Source of the DNA: Massilia terrae
Lineage (GTDB): Bacteria > Pseudomonadota > Gammaproteobacteria > Burkholderiales > Burkholderiaceae_D
Direction: 5' to 3'
Length of the DNA stretch: 64,000 nucleotides
Assembly: GCF_024753145.1 (NCBI RefSeq)
Contig: NZ_JANUGU010000001.1
Location: forward strand, 372,001 to 436,000
The position numbers and the translations under genes are program-made. Positions 26,883 to 34,902 of this stretch are shown here, in pieces (position 1 is the first letter of the stretch; each line of letters opens with the position of its first letter). The notes beneath the pieces were generated by a model. That model ran no database searches and was not told the DNA's origin. It saw nothing but the letters and a program-made list of their open reading frames with translations.

Positions 26883-27821
26883 TTACGAGCGCCGCGCGTG
26901 CAGCCGCAGCAAGGCGATGAAATCGGCGAAATTCAGCCGTGGATCGAGTGAATGGAACATGCGTACCCGGCGGCCGGCGATCTCGTCGCCATTGCGGCAA
27001 TCGTCCAGGATCCGGCGCGCGGTGCGGACCGTGTAGGGATTGGCGGCGGTGTCGAACGCCGTCAGCGATACCAGCGGGCTGTCGCCGAATGTGATCGTGC
27101 CGCCCAGCTGGACGAAGGGCGGCAGGTGCCGGTACTGGTCGTAGAGCCATTGCGAGACGGGAGATAGCGAACAGAAGATGTCCGTCAGCTCTGCGACCGA
27201 CACCTGGAAGCGCCGGTATTCCTCGGCCGGGACCTGCCAGACCGGCAGCTGGGATTCCTCGAACACGTAGCGCGCGGCGGCCAGGTCGGTCGCCAGGTTG
27301 TATTCGGCCCCGCCTTCGCTGGCCGACGATCCGCCGATCCAGACGAGGGTCATCCGGCGCGCGATTTCCGGATTGAGCTTCAGCGCGGCGGCGACATTGG
27401 TCAGCGGTCCGCCACAGGTAAGGAACAAGGGCAGGGGATCGTCGCGCATCGCTTCTGCGACGATCGCCCGTGCGGCAGCCTGGTCTTCCCCGCCTGCGGC
27501 AACTGCCGGCGCATGCCGCAGGGCCAGGCGCCGCAGCAGCTCTCGCGCCAGCCGCGCACCGGCGGCCGCCGACTGGCCCGGGTCGAGCCCCGCCATGCCC
27601 GCCAGCTTGGGATCGAGCGCGGACGTGGTGACCAGCAGCGTGTGCGCTTTCGGCGACAGCGCCTGGTGCGCCAGCGCCACCAGCCCGTCCGGATCGCCGG
27701 CGAAATCGTTATCGACGATGACGCGGGCGGAGGCGCGCTGGTCGATCCATCCGGCCGGTGCGCCAAGGGCCGGGGCAAGCGGCAGCGCTGCGACGCTGCC
27801 CAAAAAACCTCGTCTCTTCAT
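26883..27821 (-). CDS. Exported nucleoside-hydrolase-like protein (IunH fold)
   Basis: This 312-residue protein begins with KRRGFLGSVAALPLAPALGA, a signal with a double Arg that suggests export. The calcium-binding Asp cluster of the fold appears as VIVDNDFAGDPDGLVALAHQ, with a Pro inside the usual DxDxxxDD run. LTCGGPLTNVAAAL and WIGGSSASEGGAEYNLATDLAAARYVFE match the family and include the NxxxD pair near the ribose site. Nucleoside hydrolases cleave N-ribosides, but exported members in polysaccharide or glycoside loci may act on other glycosides. It sits between the TonB receptor and the GH106 gene. The substrate is unknown. Confidence 0.78.
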   Translation of the reverse strand: MKRRGFLGSVAALPLAPALGAPAGWIDQRASARVIVDNDFAGDPDGLVALAHQALSPKAHTLLVTTSALDPKLAGMAGLDPGQSAAAGARLARELLRRLALRHAPAVAAGGEDQAAARAIVAEAMRDDPLPLFLTCGGPLTNVAAALKLNPEIARRMTLVWIGGSSASEGGAEYNLATDLAAARYVFEESQLPVWQVPAEEYRRFQVSVAELTDIFCSLSPVSQWLYDQYRHLPPFVQLGGTITFGDSPLVSLTAFDTAANPYTVRTARRILDDCRNGDEIAGRRVRMFHSLDPRLNFADFIALLRLHARRS

Positions 27822-27838
27822 GCGTCCCCTTCAAGGAA

Positions 27839-27861
27839 CAGGCCCGGCCGGGGCGGGCCTG
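27839..27861 (-). terminator. Hairpin after the TonB receptor gene inside the leftward unit
   Basis: CAGGCCCG (27839-27846) and CGGGCCTG (27854-27861) form a perfect 8-bp stem with a 7-nt loop. On the minus strand it follows the receptor stop by about 7 nt and is followed by TTCCTTG. Such an intra-operon hairpin may partly terminate or protect the receptor transcript, giving more receptor than enzymes. Confidence 0.5.
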
Positions 27862-27868
27862 CGCGTGG

Positions 27869-30175
27869 TTAGAAGCGATAGTCTGCCATGAGCCCGATGC
27901 GGCGGAACGAGTTCTCACCCAGGCTATAGGCAAAGCCCGAACCGGCGCCCTTGCCCGGCAGCGGATAGATGATCGCGTTCGGCACCCGCTTGTCGCCCAG
28001 GTTGCGGCCGTACAGTTCGAGGCCCCACTTGTCGTCCGGCGAACGCAAGGCCAGGCGCAACGACGCCACCGAGTGGCCGCCGAAGCTGCACTCCGGGTCC
28101 AGCGAATTGCAGTAGCGGACGGTGCTCTTGTAAATCAGGTCGCCGCCCAGCTTGAGCTCATAGTCGCCCGGCAGGTCCCAGCTGTAGTCCGCGTTCAGCG
28201 TGGCCTTGTTACGCGGCGAGTACATCAGGCGGTGGCCGCCGACGTTGTTGTTATCGAAGATGAAGCCGGCCGGGTAGGCCGTGTCGAGGATGACGGCCAG
28301 GCTCATGCCGAGCTGCAGTTGCGGAACTGGACGCGCGCGGATGTCGGCTTCGACGCCTTTGCTGGTCACGTTGGGCACGTTCAGCGGGATGCAGCTCAGC
28401 GCGCCGATCGGGGTCAGCGTGCAGTTCTGCTCCTGGAAGTCCTTGATCTTGGTGTGGAAGGCGGCCAGATCGACATCCAGGCGACGCTGCAGGAAGGACA
28501 GCTTGGTGCCCAGTTCGAGGCTGGTCGGCAGTTCCGGCTTGACGATATTGCCCTGGTAGGCGCCGGCCGTCTGGGCCGCGCCGATCGGGGTATCGGTGTC
28601 GATCTGCGGTCCCTTGTAGCCGCGGCTGAACGTCGCGTACAGGTTGGCCTCTTTCGACAGCGTGTGCTGGATGCCCGCCTTGCCGGACACGTTCGACTGG
28701 TCGGCGGTGCCACTCGCGCTCTTGACTGTGGTGGGCAGGGTGAAGCCCTGGAAGGCGACCACGCTCGACTGCGACTGGTCGGCCTTGACGGAGTCGCGGG
28801 TGTAACGCAGGCCGCCGATCAGGGCGGTGGCGTCGGTCAGGTGCCAGGTCGCCTGGCCGAACAGGGCTTTGGTGGTCAGGTTGGCGTGCTGGATCGCGTC
28901 GGTCGCGATCGAGCGCGGCACCGGCGGCGAGGGCAGGAAGGTGGCCGGCAGGACGGTGGTGGTGGAGTCCTTGAAGTTGGTGGCGTCGGCGTAGAACAGG
29001 CCGGCCACATATTCCAGCGGCTGTTTGAGCGGCGAGGCGATGCGCAGCTCCTGCGAGAACTGGCGCGCGTCCTGGTGCGGATTGAAGTTGTAGATCTTGT
29101 CGTAGGTGTTCGACATGCCGATGTTGACGTAGTCGGGCCCCTGCTTGCGGGTCCGGTAGGCCGTGATCGAGGTCAGGCTGTCGCCACTCGGCATGGTCCA
29201 GTCGACCTGGCCGGACACCCCGCGGACCTTGGTATGCTGCTGCTCCGGACCGTCCGAGCAGACTTCGTTGTTGGTCTTCGAGACGGTCACGCCGCAGGAG
29301 GCGAATTCCGCTGCCGGATGATGGTCGCCCGCCGTGTTGGTCGCATACGCCACCGACGGCGCAAAGAACACCGCATTCTGGTTGTGCTGGTTGGAGGCTT
29401 CGCCGATCAGGTTGATGCTCAGGTCGCGGCTCGGCTTGAGCAGGTAGCGCAGGCGCGCGCCGCCGTTGTCGGTAACGCTGTCCTTACCGGTCAGGTCATT
29501 GTGGTACACGCCCTTGTTGCGCTCCGCGATGCCCGAGATGCGCAGCGCCGAGATGTCGTTCAGCGGCACGTTGCCGGTGGCGCGCACGGCGTCGCCATGC
29601 TTGCCCTTGAATTCGAACTGCACATTGCCGCTGCGGTCGCCGATGATCGGCTCCTGCGTCGCCATGTTCAGCACACCGGCCGACGCGTTCTTCCCGAACA
29701 GGGTGCCCTGCGGGCCGCGCAGCACCTCGACGCGCGCCAGGTCCAGCATCAGGCCACTGGCGGTGGCGCCCTGCGGCACGCCATCCACCACCACGCCGAC
29801 CGAGCTCTCGGCCGATTGCGTGAACACCGCCGTGCCGATGCCGCGGATCGAGGCGCTGCCGCCAGGGCCGCCGGCCGACTGGTCGCCGAATTCGAGCGAG
29901 GCCGCGGTCTTGGCCAGGTCGCCGATGTCCTTGACACCGGCGCGTTCGAGCTGCGCCGCGTTGACGACGGTGATCGCGACCGGGACTTCCTTGAGGCTCT
30001 GGCTGCGTTTTTGCGCCGTGACGACGACCGTCTCGATGCCTTTGTCGGCTTTGGCGCTGGCCTCGGGGCTTGCGCCGCTGTCGCCGCTCTGGGCGTGGGC
30101 CGGGCTCCAGATCGCCGCGAGGCTCATGGACAGGACGGTCAGCGAGATCGCCGACGGGGTGCGTGATGCAGGCAT
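27869..30175 (-). CDS. TonB-dependent outer-membrane receptor
   Basis: The protein has 768 residues. A signal peptide ends near AHAQSG, followed by the TonB-box-like region ETVVVTAQKRSQSLKEVPVAITVV, the plug (VEVLRGPQGTLFGKNASAGVLNM) and a 22-strand barrel ending in Phe (IGLMADYRF). This subclass with VVVTAQKR and LFGKNASAG is common in catabolic loci for plant compounds and is not obviously a siderophore receptor. ATG 30175 follows AGGAG. It is the first gene of the leftward unit with exported glycosidases and faces the phenolic operon across a 285-bp region with operator-like dyads. Confidence 0.92.
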   Translation of the reverse strand: MPASRTPSAISLTVLSMSLAAIWSPAHAQSGDSGASPEASAKADKGIETVVVTAQKRSQSLKEVPVAITVVNAAQLERAGVKDIGDLAKTAASLEFGDQSAGGPGGSASIRGIGTAVFTQSAESSVGVVVDGVPQGATASGLMLDLARVEVLRGPQGTLFGKNASAGVLNMATQEPIIGDRSGNVQFEFKGKHGDAVRATGNVPLNDISALRISGIAERNKGVYHNDLTGKDSVTDNGGARLRYLLKPSRDLSINLIGEASNQHNQNAVFFAPSVAYATNTAGDHHPAAEFASCGVTVSKTNNEVCSDGPEQQHTKVRGVSGQVDWTMPSGDSLTSITAYRTRKQGPDYVNIGMSNTYDKIYNFNPHQDARQFSQELRIASPLKQPLEYVAGLFYADATNFKDSTTTVLPATFLPSPPVPRSIATDAIQHANLTTKALFGQATWHLTDATALIGGLRYTRDSVKADQSQSSVVAFQGFTLPTTVKSASGTADQSNVSGKAGIQHTLSKEANLYATFSRGYKGPQIDTDTPIGAAQTAGAYQGNIVKPELPTSLELGTKLSFLQRRLDVDLAAFHTKIKDFQEQNCTLTPIGALSCIPLNVPNVTSKGVEADIRARPVPQLQLGMSLAVILDTAYPAGFIFDNNNVGGHRLMYSPRNKATLNADYSWDLPGDYELKLGGDLIYKSTVRYCNSLDPECSFGGHSVASLRLALRSPDDKWGLELYGRNLGDKRVPNAIIYPLPGKGAGSGFAYSLGENSFRRIGLMADYRF

Positions 30176-30310
30176 ATTGTCTCCTTTTGGGGCCGGTCCG
30201 TTGGCCGGCCTGTTTTGATCAGGTCTGCGTTGCGCCCGGCGCGGTATGTACGCCAGGACAGGCGAATCGAGTATAGGACCGCTGCTCAGGCATGAGGAAG
30301 CCGTAATTCC

Positions 30311-30325
30311 CGATACCTGCTATCG
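30311..30325. promoter_or_regulatory. CGATA-N5-TATCG dyad, site 1
   Basis: CGATACCTGCTATCG has perfect 5-bp arms around CCTGC. It lies between the divergent TonB receptor and MFS genes, about 40 bp upstream of a -10-like TATACT (30275-30270, minus strand) for the receptor. The same 15 bp occurs in inverted orientation at 37880-37894, and a close variant at 30369-30384. Confidence 0.65.
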
Positions 30326-30340
30326 ACGATCGAGGGTGAT

Positions 30341-30360
30341 GATCAATCGCCTGATTGATC
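30341..30360. promoter_or_regulatory. 20-bp perfect palindrome GATCAATC-N4-GATTGATC
   Basis: GATCAATCGCCTGATTGATC has exact 8-bp arms and a 4-bp centre. It is midway between the two CGATA-N5-TATCG sites in the divergent control region. Its size and position fit a second regulator, with the NodD-like LysR protein encoded at 40220-41209 as one candidate. Confidence 0.6.
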
Positions 30361-30368
30361 GGAAAACC

Positions 30369-30384
30369 TGATACGTCCTATCGA
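30369..30384. promoter_or_regulatory. Variant CGATA-N5-TATCG dyad, site 2
   Basis: TGATACGTCCTATCGA shares 12 of 14 positions with site 1 in the run GATACSTSCTATCG. It is centred about 53 bp before the predicted start of transcription for the rightward MFS gene, a place suited to an activator. Confidence 0.6.
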
Positions 30385-30394
30385 AACTCTGGCG

Positions 30395-30423
30395 TTCGGC
30401 TGGGCCGGACGCGCTGCTATCTT
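30395..30423 (+). promoter_or_regulatory. Possible promoter of the rightward phenolic operon
   Basis: TATCTT (30418-30423) is a fair -10 box with TTCGGC (30395-30400) 17 bp upstream as a poor -35 box. A weak -35 next to dyad site 2 would fit an activator-dependent promoter. No better candidate is visible before the ATG at 30461. Confidence 0.35.
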
Positions 30424-30460
30424 TGCCGGGCAAGCAAAACAAGCGACAACGGAGACACCC

Positions 30461-31630
30461 ATGCACGCCACACTTGCGAGCCGAGGCCCGGACGGCGGCC
30501 GCGGACGCGCCACACTCATGCTTTGCCATTTCGTCGGCATGGTCGACCTGGTCGCCCTGCCGGTCTGGGTCGGCACGCTCGTCCAGCATTACGGTTTCGA
30601 CCTCGAATACGCCGGCATGATCGTCACCGCCTTCCTGCTCGGCGCGGTGGCTGCCAGTCTGTTTGCCGCGCCCTTGTACAACCGCTTGCCGCGCCGCGCC
30701 TGCGCCGCCGGCGGTTATGGGGTGGCGGCGCTGGCCTTCCTGGCGGCGTCGCAGGCGCACGGCCTCGGCGCGCTGCTGGCGCTGCATCTCGTGGCCGGCC
30801 TTGCCACCGGCGCCGGGCTGTCGGTCGTCCACGGCACCATCGGCCGCAGCGCCAACCCGCACCGGCTGTTCGCGCTGGCCGGCACCGCGCTGGGAATCGG
30901 CGCCGTCGGCTTCTATGCTGCGGTGCCGCCTGCGGTGGCTGCGCTTGGCGGCGCTGTACTGTTCAAGGCGTTCGCCGGGCTGATGGCGCTGGCCGCGCTG
31001 GCCTGCGCATTCGGTTTTCCACAGGTGGCGGGGGACGGCGGCCAGCGCGCCGCAGCCGGCCGTCTGCCGCGCGCGGCATGGTTCGCCATCCTCGGCGTGA
31101 GCTGCATGGCGCTGAACCAGGCGCTCACCTTCAGCATGCTGGACCGGATCGGCGCGCTGCGTGGCTTCGGCCAGGAGCGCGTCAACATCGTATTGATCGT
31201 CTGCGGGCTGGTGAACCTGCTGCCGGCCGCCATCGCCGCGCTGCTGCAAAGGCGCCTGAATCCGGTGCGCGTTGCGCTGGTAGCGGCGCCGCTGCAGGTT
31301 GCGCTGGCGCTCACGGTGACCCTGTCCGGCGACTTTTTCCCTTACGCGCTGGCCGGCAGCGTCTATCCGGCGGTGCTGATCTTTACCCATACCTTCCTGT
31401 TTGGCCTGATCGCCAGCCTGGACCCGAGCGGCCGCGCGCTGGCCTCGACGCCCGCGATGATGATGACCGGCTCTGCGATCGGCCCGGCGCTGGCCGGCTC
31501 GGTGGCGATGCGTGCCGGCTTCGCGGGACAAGCCGTGCTGGCGGTCGCTGTCGGCTGCGCCGCCTTGCTGTTCTTTGCGCTGGTGGCGCGCCGTGCCGCC
31601 CGCCCGCTGGCCGTGGGCCCTAATGTTTAA
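30461..31630 (+). CDS. MFS transporter of the phenolic/glycoside catabolic cluster
   Basis: The protein has 389 residues and about 12 membrane helices. It lacks the ACS motifs and looks like a short general MFS carrier (GMIVTAFLLGAVAASLFAAPLYNRLPRR at helices 1-2 holds the family A-motif region). It is first in a rightward operon that continues with a GlcG-like protein, amidohydrolase, VOC dioxygenase, FAH hydrolase and FAD monooxygenase, so it probably imports the aromatic substrate or exports a toxic intermediate. ATG 30461 follows CGGAGA. The substrate is inferred from context only. Confidence 0.8.
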   Translation: MHATLASRGPDGGRGRATLMLCHFVGMVDLVALPVWVGTLVQHYGFDLEYAGMIVTAFLLGAVAASLFAAPLYNRLPRRACAAGGYGVAALAFLAASQAHGLGALLALHLVAGLATGAGLSVVHGTIGRSANPHRLFALAGTALGIGAVGFYAAVPPAVAALGGAVLFKAFAGLMALAALACAFGFPQVAGDGGQRAAAGRLPRAAWFAILGVSCMALNQALTFSMLDRIGALRGFGQERVNIVLIVCGLVNLLPAAIAALLQRRLNPVRVALVAAPLQVALALTVTLSGDFFPYALAGSVYPAVLIFTHTFLFGLIASLDPSGRALASTPAMMMTGSAIGPALAGSVAMRAGFAGQAVLAVAVGCAALLFFALVARRAARPLAVGPNV

Positions 31631-31636
31631 TGATAG

Positions 31637-32071
31637 ATGATTATGATTGATAAGCTTTCTCTTGCCCAGGCAAATATGATCCTTGGCGCCGCCCTGGCCG
31701 CCGCGCGCGCCGACGGGCTACCACCTGTAGCGGTGGTCGTGCTCGACGCCGCCGGCAATCCGGTCGCGCTGCAGCGCGAAGATGGCGCGTCCATGCTGCG
31801 GGTCGATATCGCGCAGGGCAAGGCGTTTGCGGCAGCCGGCATGGGCGTGGCCAGCGGCGTGCTGCACCAGCGTGCGCAAGACAACCCGGTATTCTTCAAC
31901 GCGCTGGCTTCGTCGGGCCAGGGCCGTTTCATCCCGCAGACGGGCGCGGTGGCGATCCGCAGCGCGGACGGCACACTTCTCGGCGCCGTGGGCGCCAGCG
32001 GCGGCACCGGCGCACAGGACGAGGCGATCTGCGCGGCCGGCGTGCGCGTGGCAGGGCTGGTGGCGGCGTGA
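31637..32071 (+). CDS. GlcG/HbpS family (heme-binding-like) protein
   Basis: This 144-residue protein matches the GlcG/HbpS alpha-beta family (LSLAQANMILGAALAAARADGLPPVAVVVLDAAGNPVAL and GAVGASGGTGAQDEAICAAGV). Family members turn up in glycolate, diol and aromatic catabolic operons with unclear roles; some bind heme or cobalamin-like ligands. It follows the MFS gene by 6 bp and its stop overlaps the region of the next start. The ATG at 31643 (MIDKL) is an alternative start two codons later. Confidence 0.85.
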   Translation: MIMIDKLSLAQANMILGAALAAARADGLPPVAVVVLDAAGNPVALQREDGASMLRVDIAQGKAFAAAGMGVASGVLHQRAQDNPVFFNALASSGQGRFIPQTGAVAIRSADGTLLGAVGASGGTGAQDEAICAAGVRVAGLVAA

Positions 32072-32073
32072 GC

Positions 32074-33108
32074 ATGCACCACCATGCCTGCGCCTGCGGC
32101 ATCGACGTGCACGCCCACGTCGTTCCGCATGACCTGCCGCGCTACGTCGGCAGCAGGCTTCCGGCCGACTGGCCGTCCATGGCGGCTGCGCGGGACTGCC
32201 ACCGCCACGTCATGATCGCCGGGAAGGTCTATCGCACCGTGTCCGAGCGTACCTGGAGCGCCACGCGCCGGATCGAGGATATGGACCTGATGGGCCTCGC
32301 GGTGCAGGCCATCTCGCCGATGCCGGAGCTGCTGTCCTACTGGATGGAGCCGCTGGCGGCCAGTCAGCTGCTTCGCTACATGAACGAGCAGGTGGCCTCG
32401 ATGGCGGCGCAGTCGGGCGGACGGCTGGTGGGCATGGGCGCGGTACCCTTGCAGGATCTCGACCTGGCGCTGGCCGAACTCGATTACCTCACCGGCAAGC
32501 TGGGATTCAAATCGATCGAAGTGGGCAGCAACATCAACGGCAAGGCGGTTGGCGCGCCCGAGTTCGAGCCATTCTTCGCCGCCTGCGCGGAGAGGGGCGT
32601 GTCGGTATTCGTGCACGCGCTCAAGCCGGCCGGGAAAGAGCGCCTGGTCGGGCCGGAGAAGCTGCTGCCCGCACTGGCCTATCCGACCGACGTCGGCCTG
32701 GCCGCCGCATCGGTGCTGACCTCGAACCTGGTTGGACGCCATCCGTCGCTGAAGATGGCCTTTAGCCACGGCGGCGGCACGCTGGCCTCGCTGCTGCCCC
32801 GGCTTGAACAGGCGCGCCAGGTTTTCCCGGCGCTGCGTGATGCGATGCCCGACAGCCCGTCGGAGCAGGCGCGCCGCCTGTTCTACGACACCCTCGTGTT
32901 CGACCCGGCGACGCTCAGGCACCTGCTGGACCGTTTCGGCGCCAGCCAGCTGATGATCGGCACCGATTATCCCTTTGCCTTCCACGACGCGCGCCCGGTC
33001 GACAGCATCGCCGCGGTGGTGGCCGACCGCCACGTGCGCGCGCAACTCGTCACCCTCAACGCGGCGCGCTTCCTCGGCATCGAAGCCTCCGCCGCGGTTC
33101 ACAACTAA
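32074..33108 (+). CDS. ACMSD-like amidohydrolase (metal-dependent decarboxylase/hydrolase)
   Basis: The protein has about 344 residues with a TIM-barrel amidohydrolase fold of the 2-amino-3-carboxymuconate-semialdehyde decarboxylase group. The N-terminal metal motif HxH is in GIDVHAHVVPHD. Further ligands are His in VFVHALKP and FSHGGGTLASLLPRLE, and Asp in MIGTDYPF. Members decarboxylate or hydrolyse aromatic and ring-cleavage acids such as resorcylate or carboxymuconate semialdehydes. In this operon it could act after ring cleavage. A GTG at 32068 that overlaps the previous stop is an equally possible start. Confidence 0.85.
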   Translation: MHHHACACGIDVHAHVVPHDLPRYVGSRLPADWPSMAAARDCHRHVMIAGKVYRTVSERTWSATRRIEDMDLMGLAVQAISPMPELLSYWMEPLAASQLLRYMNEQVASMAAQSGGRLVGMGAVPLQDLDLALAELDYLTGKLGFKSIEVGSNINGKAVGAPEFEPFFAACAERGVSVFVHALKPAGKERLVGPEKLLPALAYPTDVGLAAASVLTSNLVGRHPSLKMAFSHGGGTLASLLPRLEQARQVFPALRDAMPDSPSEQARRLFYDTLVFDPATLRHLLDRFGASQLMIGTDYPFAFHDARPVDSIAAVVADRHVRAQLVTLNAARFLGIEASAAVHN

Positions 33109-33117
33109 GGAGTTCCC

Positions 33118-34011
33118 ATGCCCGCATCACCCGCCGGCCAGCTGCGCAGCATCGCCATCGGCGTCACCGACCTCGAAGCCGCGGAGCGCTTCTACACCGG
33201 CACCTGGAACCTGCAGGCCGCGGCGCGCACCGATGACGCGGTCTACCTGCGCGGCGGCGGCAGCTTCCACCACATCCTCGCGCTGCACCGCAGCGAGCGG
33301 CCCGACGTACGCGACGTCACCTTCAGCACCGCAAGCCGCGCCGATCTCGACGTTATCGCGCTGCGTACGGCCGCAGCCGGCGGCCGCGTCCTGTCGGGGC
33401 CTGCGCCGGTCGAGGAGCCGGGCGGCGGCGTGGCGGTGACGATCGCCGATCCGCAGGGCCGCATCCTGCGCTTCGTGCACGGCGACCAGCGCTGGACCGA
33501 ACAGACCCACAGCGATGCGCCAAGCTGCATCACCCACGTCGTGTTCAACAGCGCCGACGTCGCCGTGGCCCAGCGCTTCTTCGCCGAGGCGCTTGGCTTC
33601 CGGCTGTCGGATCGCACCAGGATCATGGCCTTCATGCGCTGCAACAGCGACCACCACAGCATCGCGCTGGCCGACAGCGACGCCAACACGCTGAACCACA
33701 TTGCCTTCGTGATGCCGGACCTGGACGCCGTGATGCGCGGCGCCGGCCGCATGAGCGACGCCGGCTGGCCGATCGAATGGGGCGTAGGCCGCCACGGTCC
33801 CGGCAACAACGTGTTCGCCTACTTCGTCGGGCCGGACGATTTTGTCATCGAATACACGGCCGACGTGCTGCAGGTCGACGACAGCTACAAGGTCGGCGGC
33901 CCGGCCGACTGGACCTGGCCGCCGGGCCGCTTCGACCAGTGGGGCGTGTCCAAGCCGCCGTCCGACCGCATCAAGCAGGCGCAGAAAAAAATCCGTTTCA
34001 TCGAACAATAA
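33118..34011 (+). CDS. VOC-family extradiol dioxygenase-like protein
   Basis: This 297-residue protein has two vicinal-oxygen-chelate repeats (about 5-125 and 138-265). The second repeat carries the extradiol metal residues His in CITHVVFNSADV, His in TLNHIAFVMPDLD and Glu in DFVIEYTADV, in the spacing of catechol 2,3-dioxygenases. It would open the ring of a catechol-type substrate next to the hydroxyl pair made by the FAD monooxygenase two genes on. The start follows AAGGAG. It is comparable in neighbourhood to the ring-cleaving FdeC of the Herbaspirillum naringenin operon, but orthology is not shown. Confidence 0.85.
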   Translation: MPASPAGQLRSIAIGVTDLEAAERFYTGTWNLQAAARTDDAVYLRGGGSFHHILALHRSERPDVRDVTFSTASRADLDVIALRTAAAGGRVLSGPAPVEEPGGGVAVTIADPQGRILRFVHGDQRWTEQTHSDAPSCITHVVFNSADVAVAQRFFAEALGFRLSDRTRIMAFMRCNSDHHSIALADSDANTLNHIAFVMPDLDAVMRGAGRMSDAGWPIEWGVGRHGPGNNVFAYFVGPDDFVIEYTADVLQVDDSYKVGGPADWTWPPGRFDQWGVSKPPSDRIKQAQKKIRFIEQ

Positions 34012-34032
34012 GCATCACCGAAGGAGAAACTC

Positions 34033-34902
34033 TTGAAATTCGCAAGCTACCGCGTGGGCAATGAAGCCCGCCTGGCCGTCGTCGACGGCGATCATCTCAT
34101 CGACCTGAACAAGGTCATCCCCGAAGTGCCGTCCGACGTGCGGCAGGCACTGCTCGCGGGCGTCGACCTGCTGGCCGCCGGCCGCCGCGCCATCGAAGTG
34201 GCCGGCCCGTTCGCGCGGCAGCCGCTGGCCGGTGTGGCGCTGGCCCCGGTGGTGCCGGAACCGGGCAAGACTGTCTGCCTGGGCCTGAACTACTACGACC
34301 ACGCGGCCGAGAGCGGACGCGAGAAGCCGGTTTATCCGTGGTTCTTCCTGCGCTCCACGACCTCGCTCCTGGCGCATGGCGAAGCTTCGCCGCGTCCGCG
34401 TGTCTCCGAAACATTCGACTACGAGGCAGAACTGGCCGTCGTCATCGGCAAGCGCGCGCGCCATGTCAAGCGGGAGGACGCGCTCGACTACGTGTTCGGC
34501 TACGCCTGCTTCAACGATATCTCGGTGCGCGACTACCAGAAGCGCACGCCGCAGTGGACCATCGGGAAGAACTTCGACCGTACCGGCGCGCTTGGCCCGG
34601 TGCTGGTCAGCGCCGACGAACTGCCGGCGGGCGGCGCAGGCCTGCGCATCCAGTCGCGCCTGAACGGGCAGGTGATGCAGGACGCGAACACGCGCGACAT
34701 GATCTGGGACGTGGCCGAGACCATCGCGCTGCTGACCGAATGCGTGACGCTGGAGCCGGGCGACGTGATCGCGATGGGCACGCCGGCCGGCGTCGGCCAG
34801 TCGCGCACGCCGCCGGTGTGGATGAAGCACGGCGACACCATCGAGATCGAGATCGAAGGCGTCGGCCTGCTGGTCAACACGGTCGAAGACGAGCAGCCAT
34901 GA
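34033..34902 (+). CDS. Fumarylacetoacetate hydrolase (FAH) family enzyme
   Basis: The protein has 289 residues. The FAH C-terminal fold is clear: VCLGLNYYDHAAESG, the metal-binding Glu pair region in TFDYEAELAVVIG, the Asp in ACFNDISVRDYQ, and IAMGTPAGVGQSRTPPVWM. FAH-family enzymes hydrolyse or hydrate 2-oxo acids formed after extradiol cleavage. The start is TTG 34033, placed after AAGGAG; the encoded LKFASYRVG matches the usual family N-terminus. Its stop overlaps the start of the FAD monooxygenase (ATGA). Confidence 0.9.
   Translation: MKFASYRVGNEARLAVVDGDHLIDLNKVIPEVPSDVRQALLAGVDLLAAGRRAIEVAGPFARQPLAGVALAPVVPEPGKTVCLGLNYYDHAAESGREKPVYPWFFLRSTTSLLAHGEASPRPRVSETFDYEAELAVVIGKRARHVKREDALDYVFGYACFNDISVRDYQKRTPQWTIGKNFDRTGALGPVLVSADELPAGGAGLRIQSRLNGQVMQDANTRDMIWDVAETIALLTECVTLEPGDVIAMGTPAGVGQSRTPPVWMKHGDTIEIEIEGVGLLVNTVEDEQP

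Noticed and set aside
23505-26951. A very long open frame (1148 codons) on the plus strand
   Set aside because: It lies fully antisense to the GH106 gene, is rich in His, Arg, Gly and Ala without any domain pattern, and is explained by high GC at third codon positions.
27758-30166. An 802-codon open frame on the plus strand
   Set aside because: It is the antisense shadow of the TonB receptor gene, with no recognisable motifs and no ribosome site.
34338-34898. A long N-terminal extension of the FAD monooxygenase frame
   Set aside because: The upstream part overlaps the FAH gene in another frame and is Arg-rich; the flavin-binding motif begins right after ATG 34899, which overlaps the FAH stop in the usual ATGA form.
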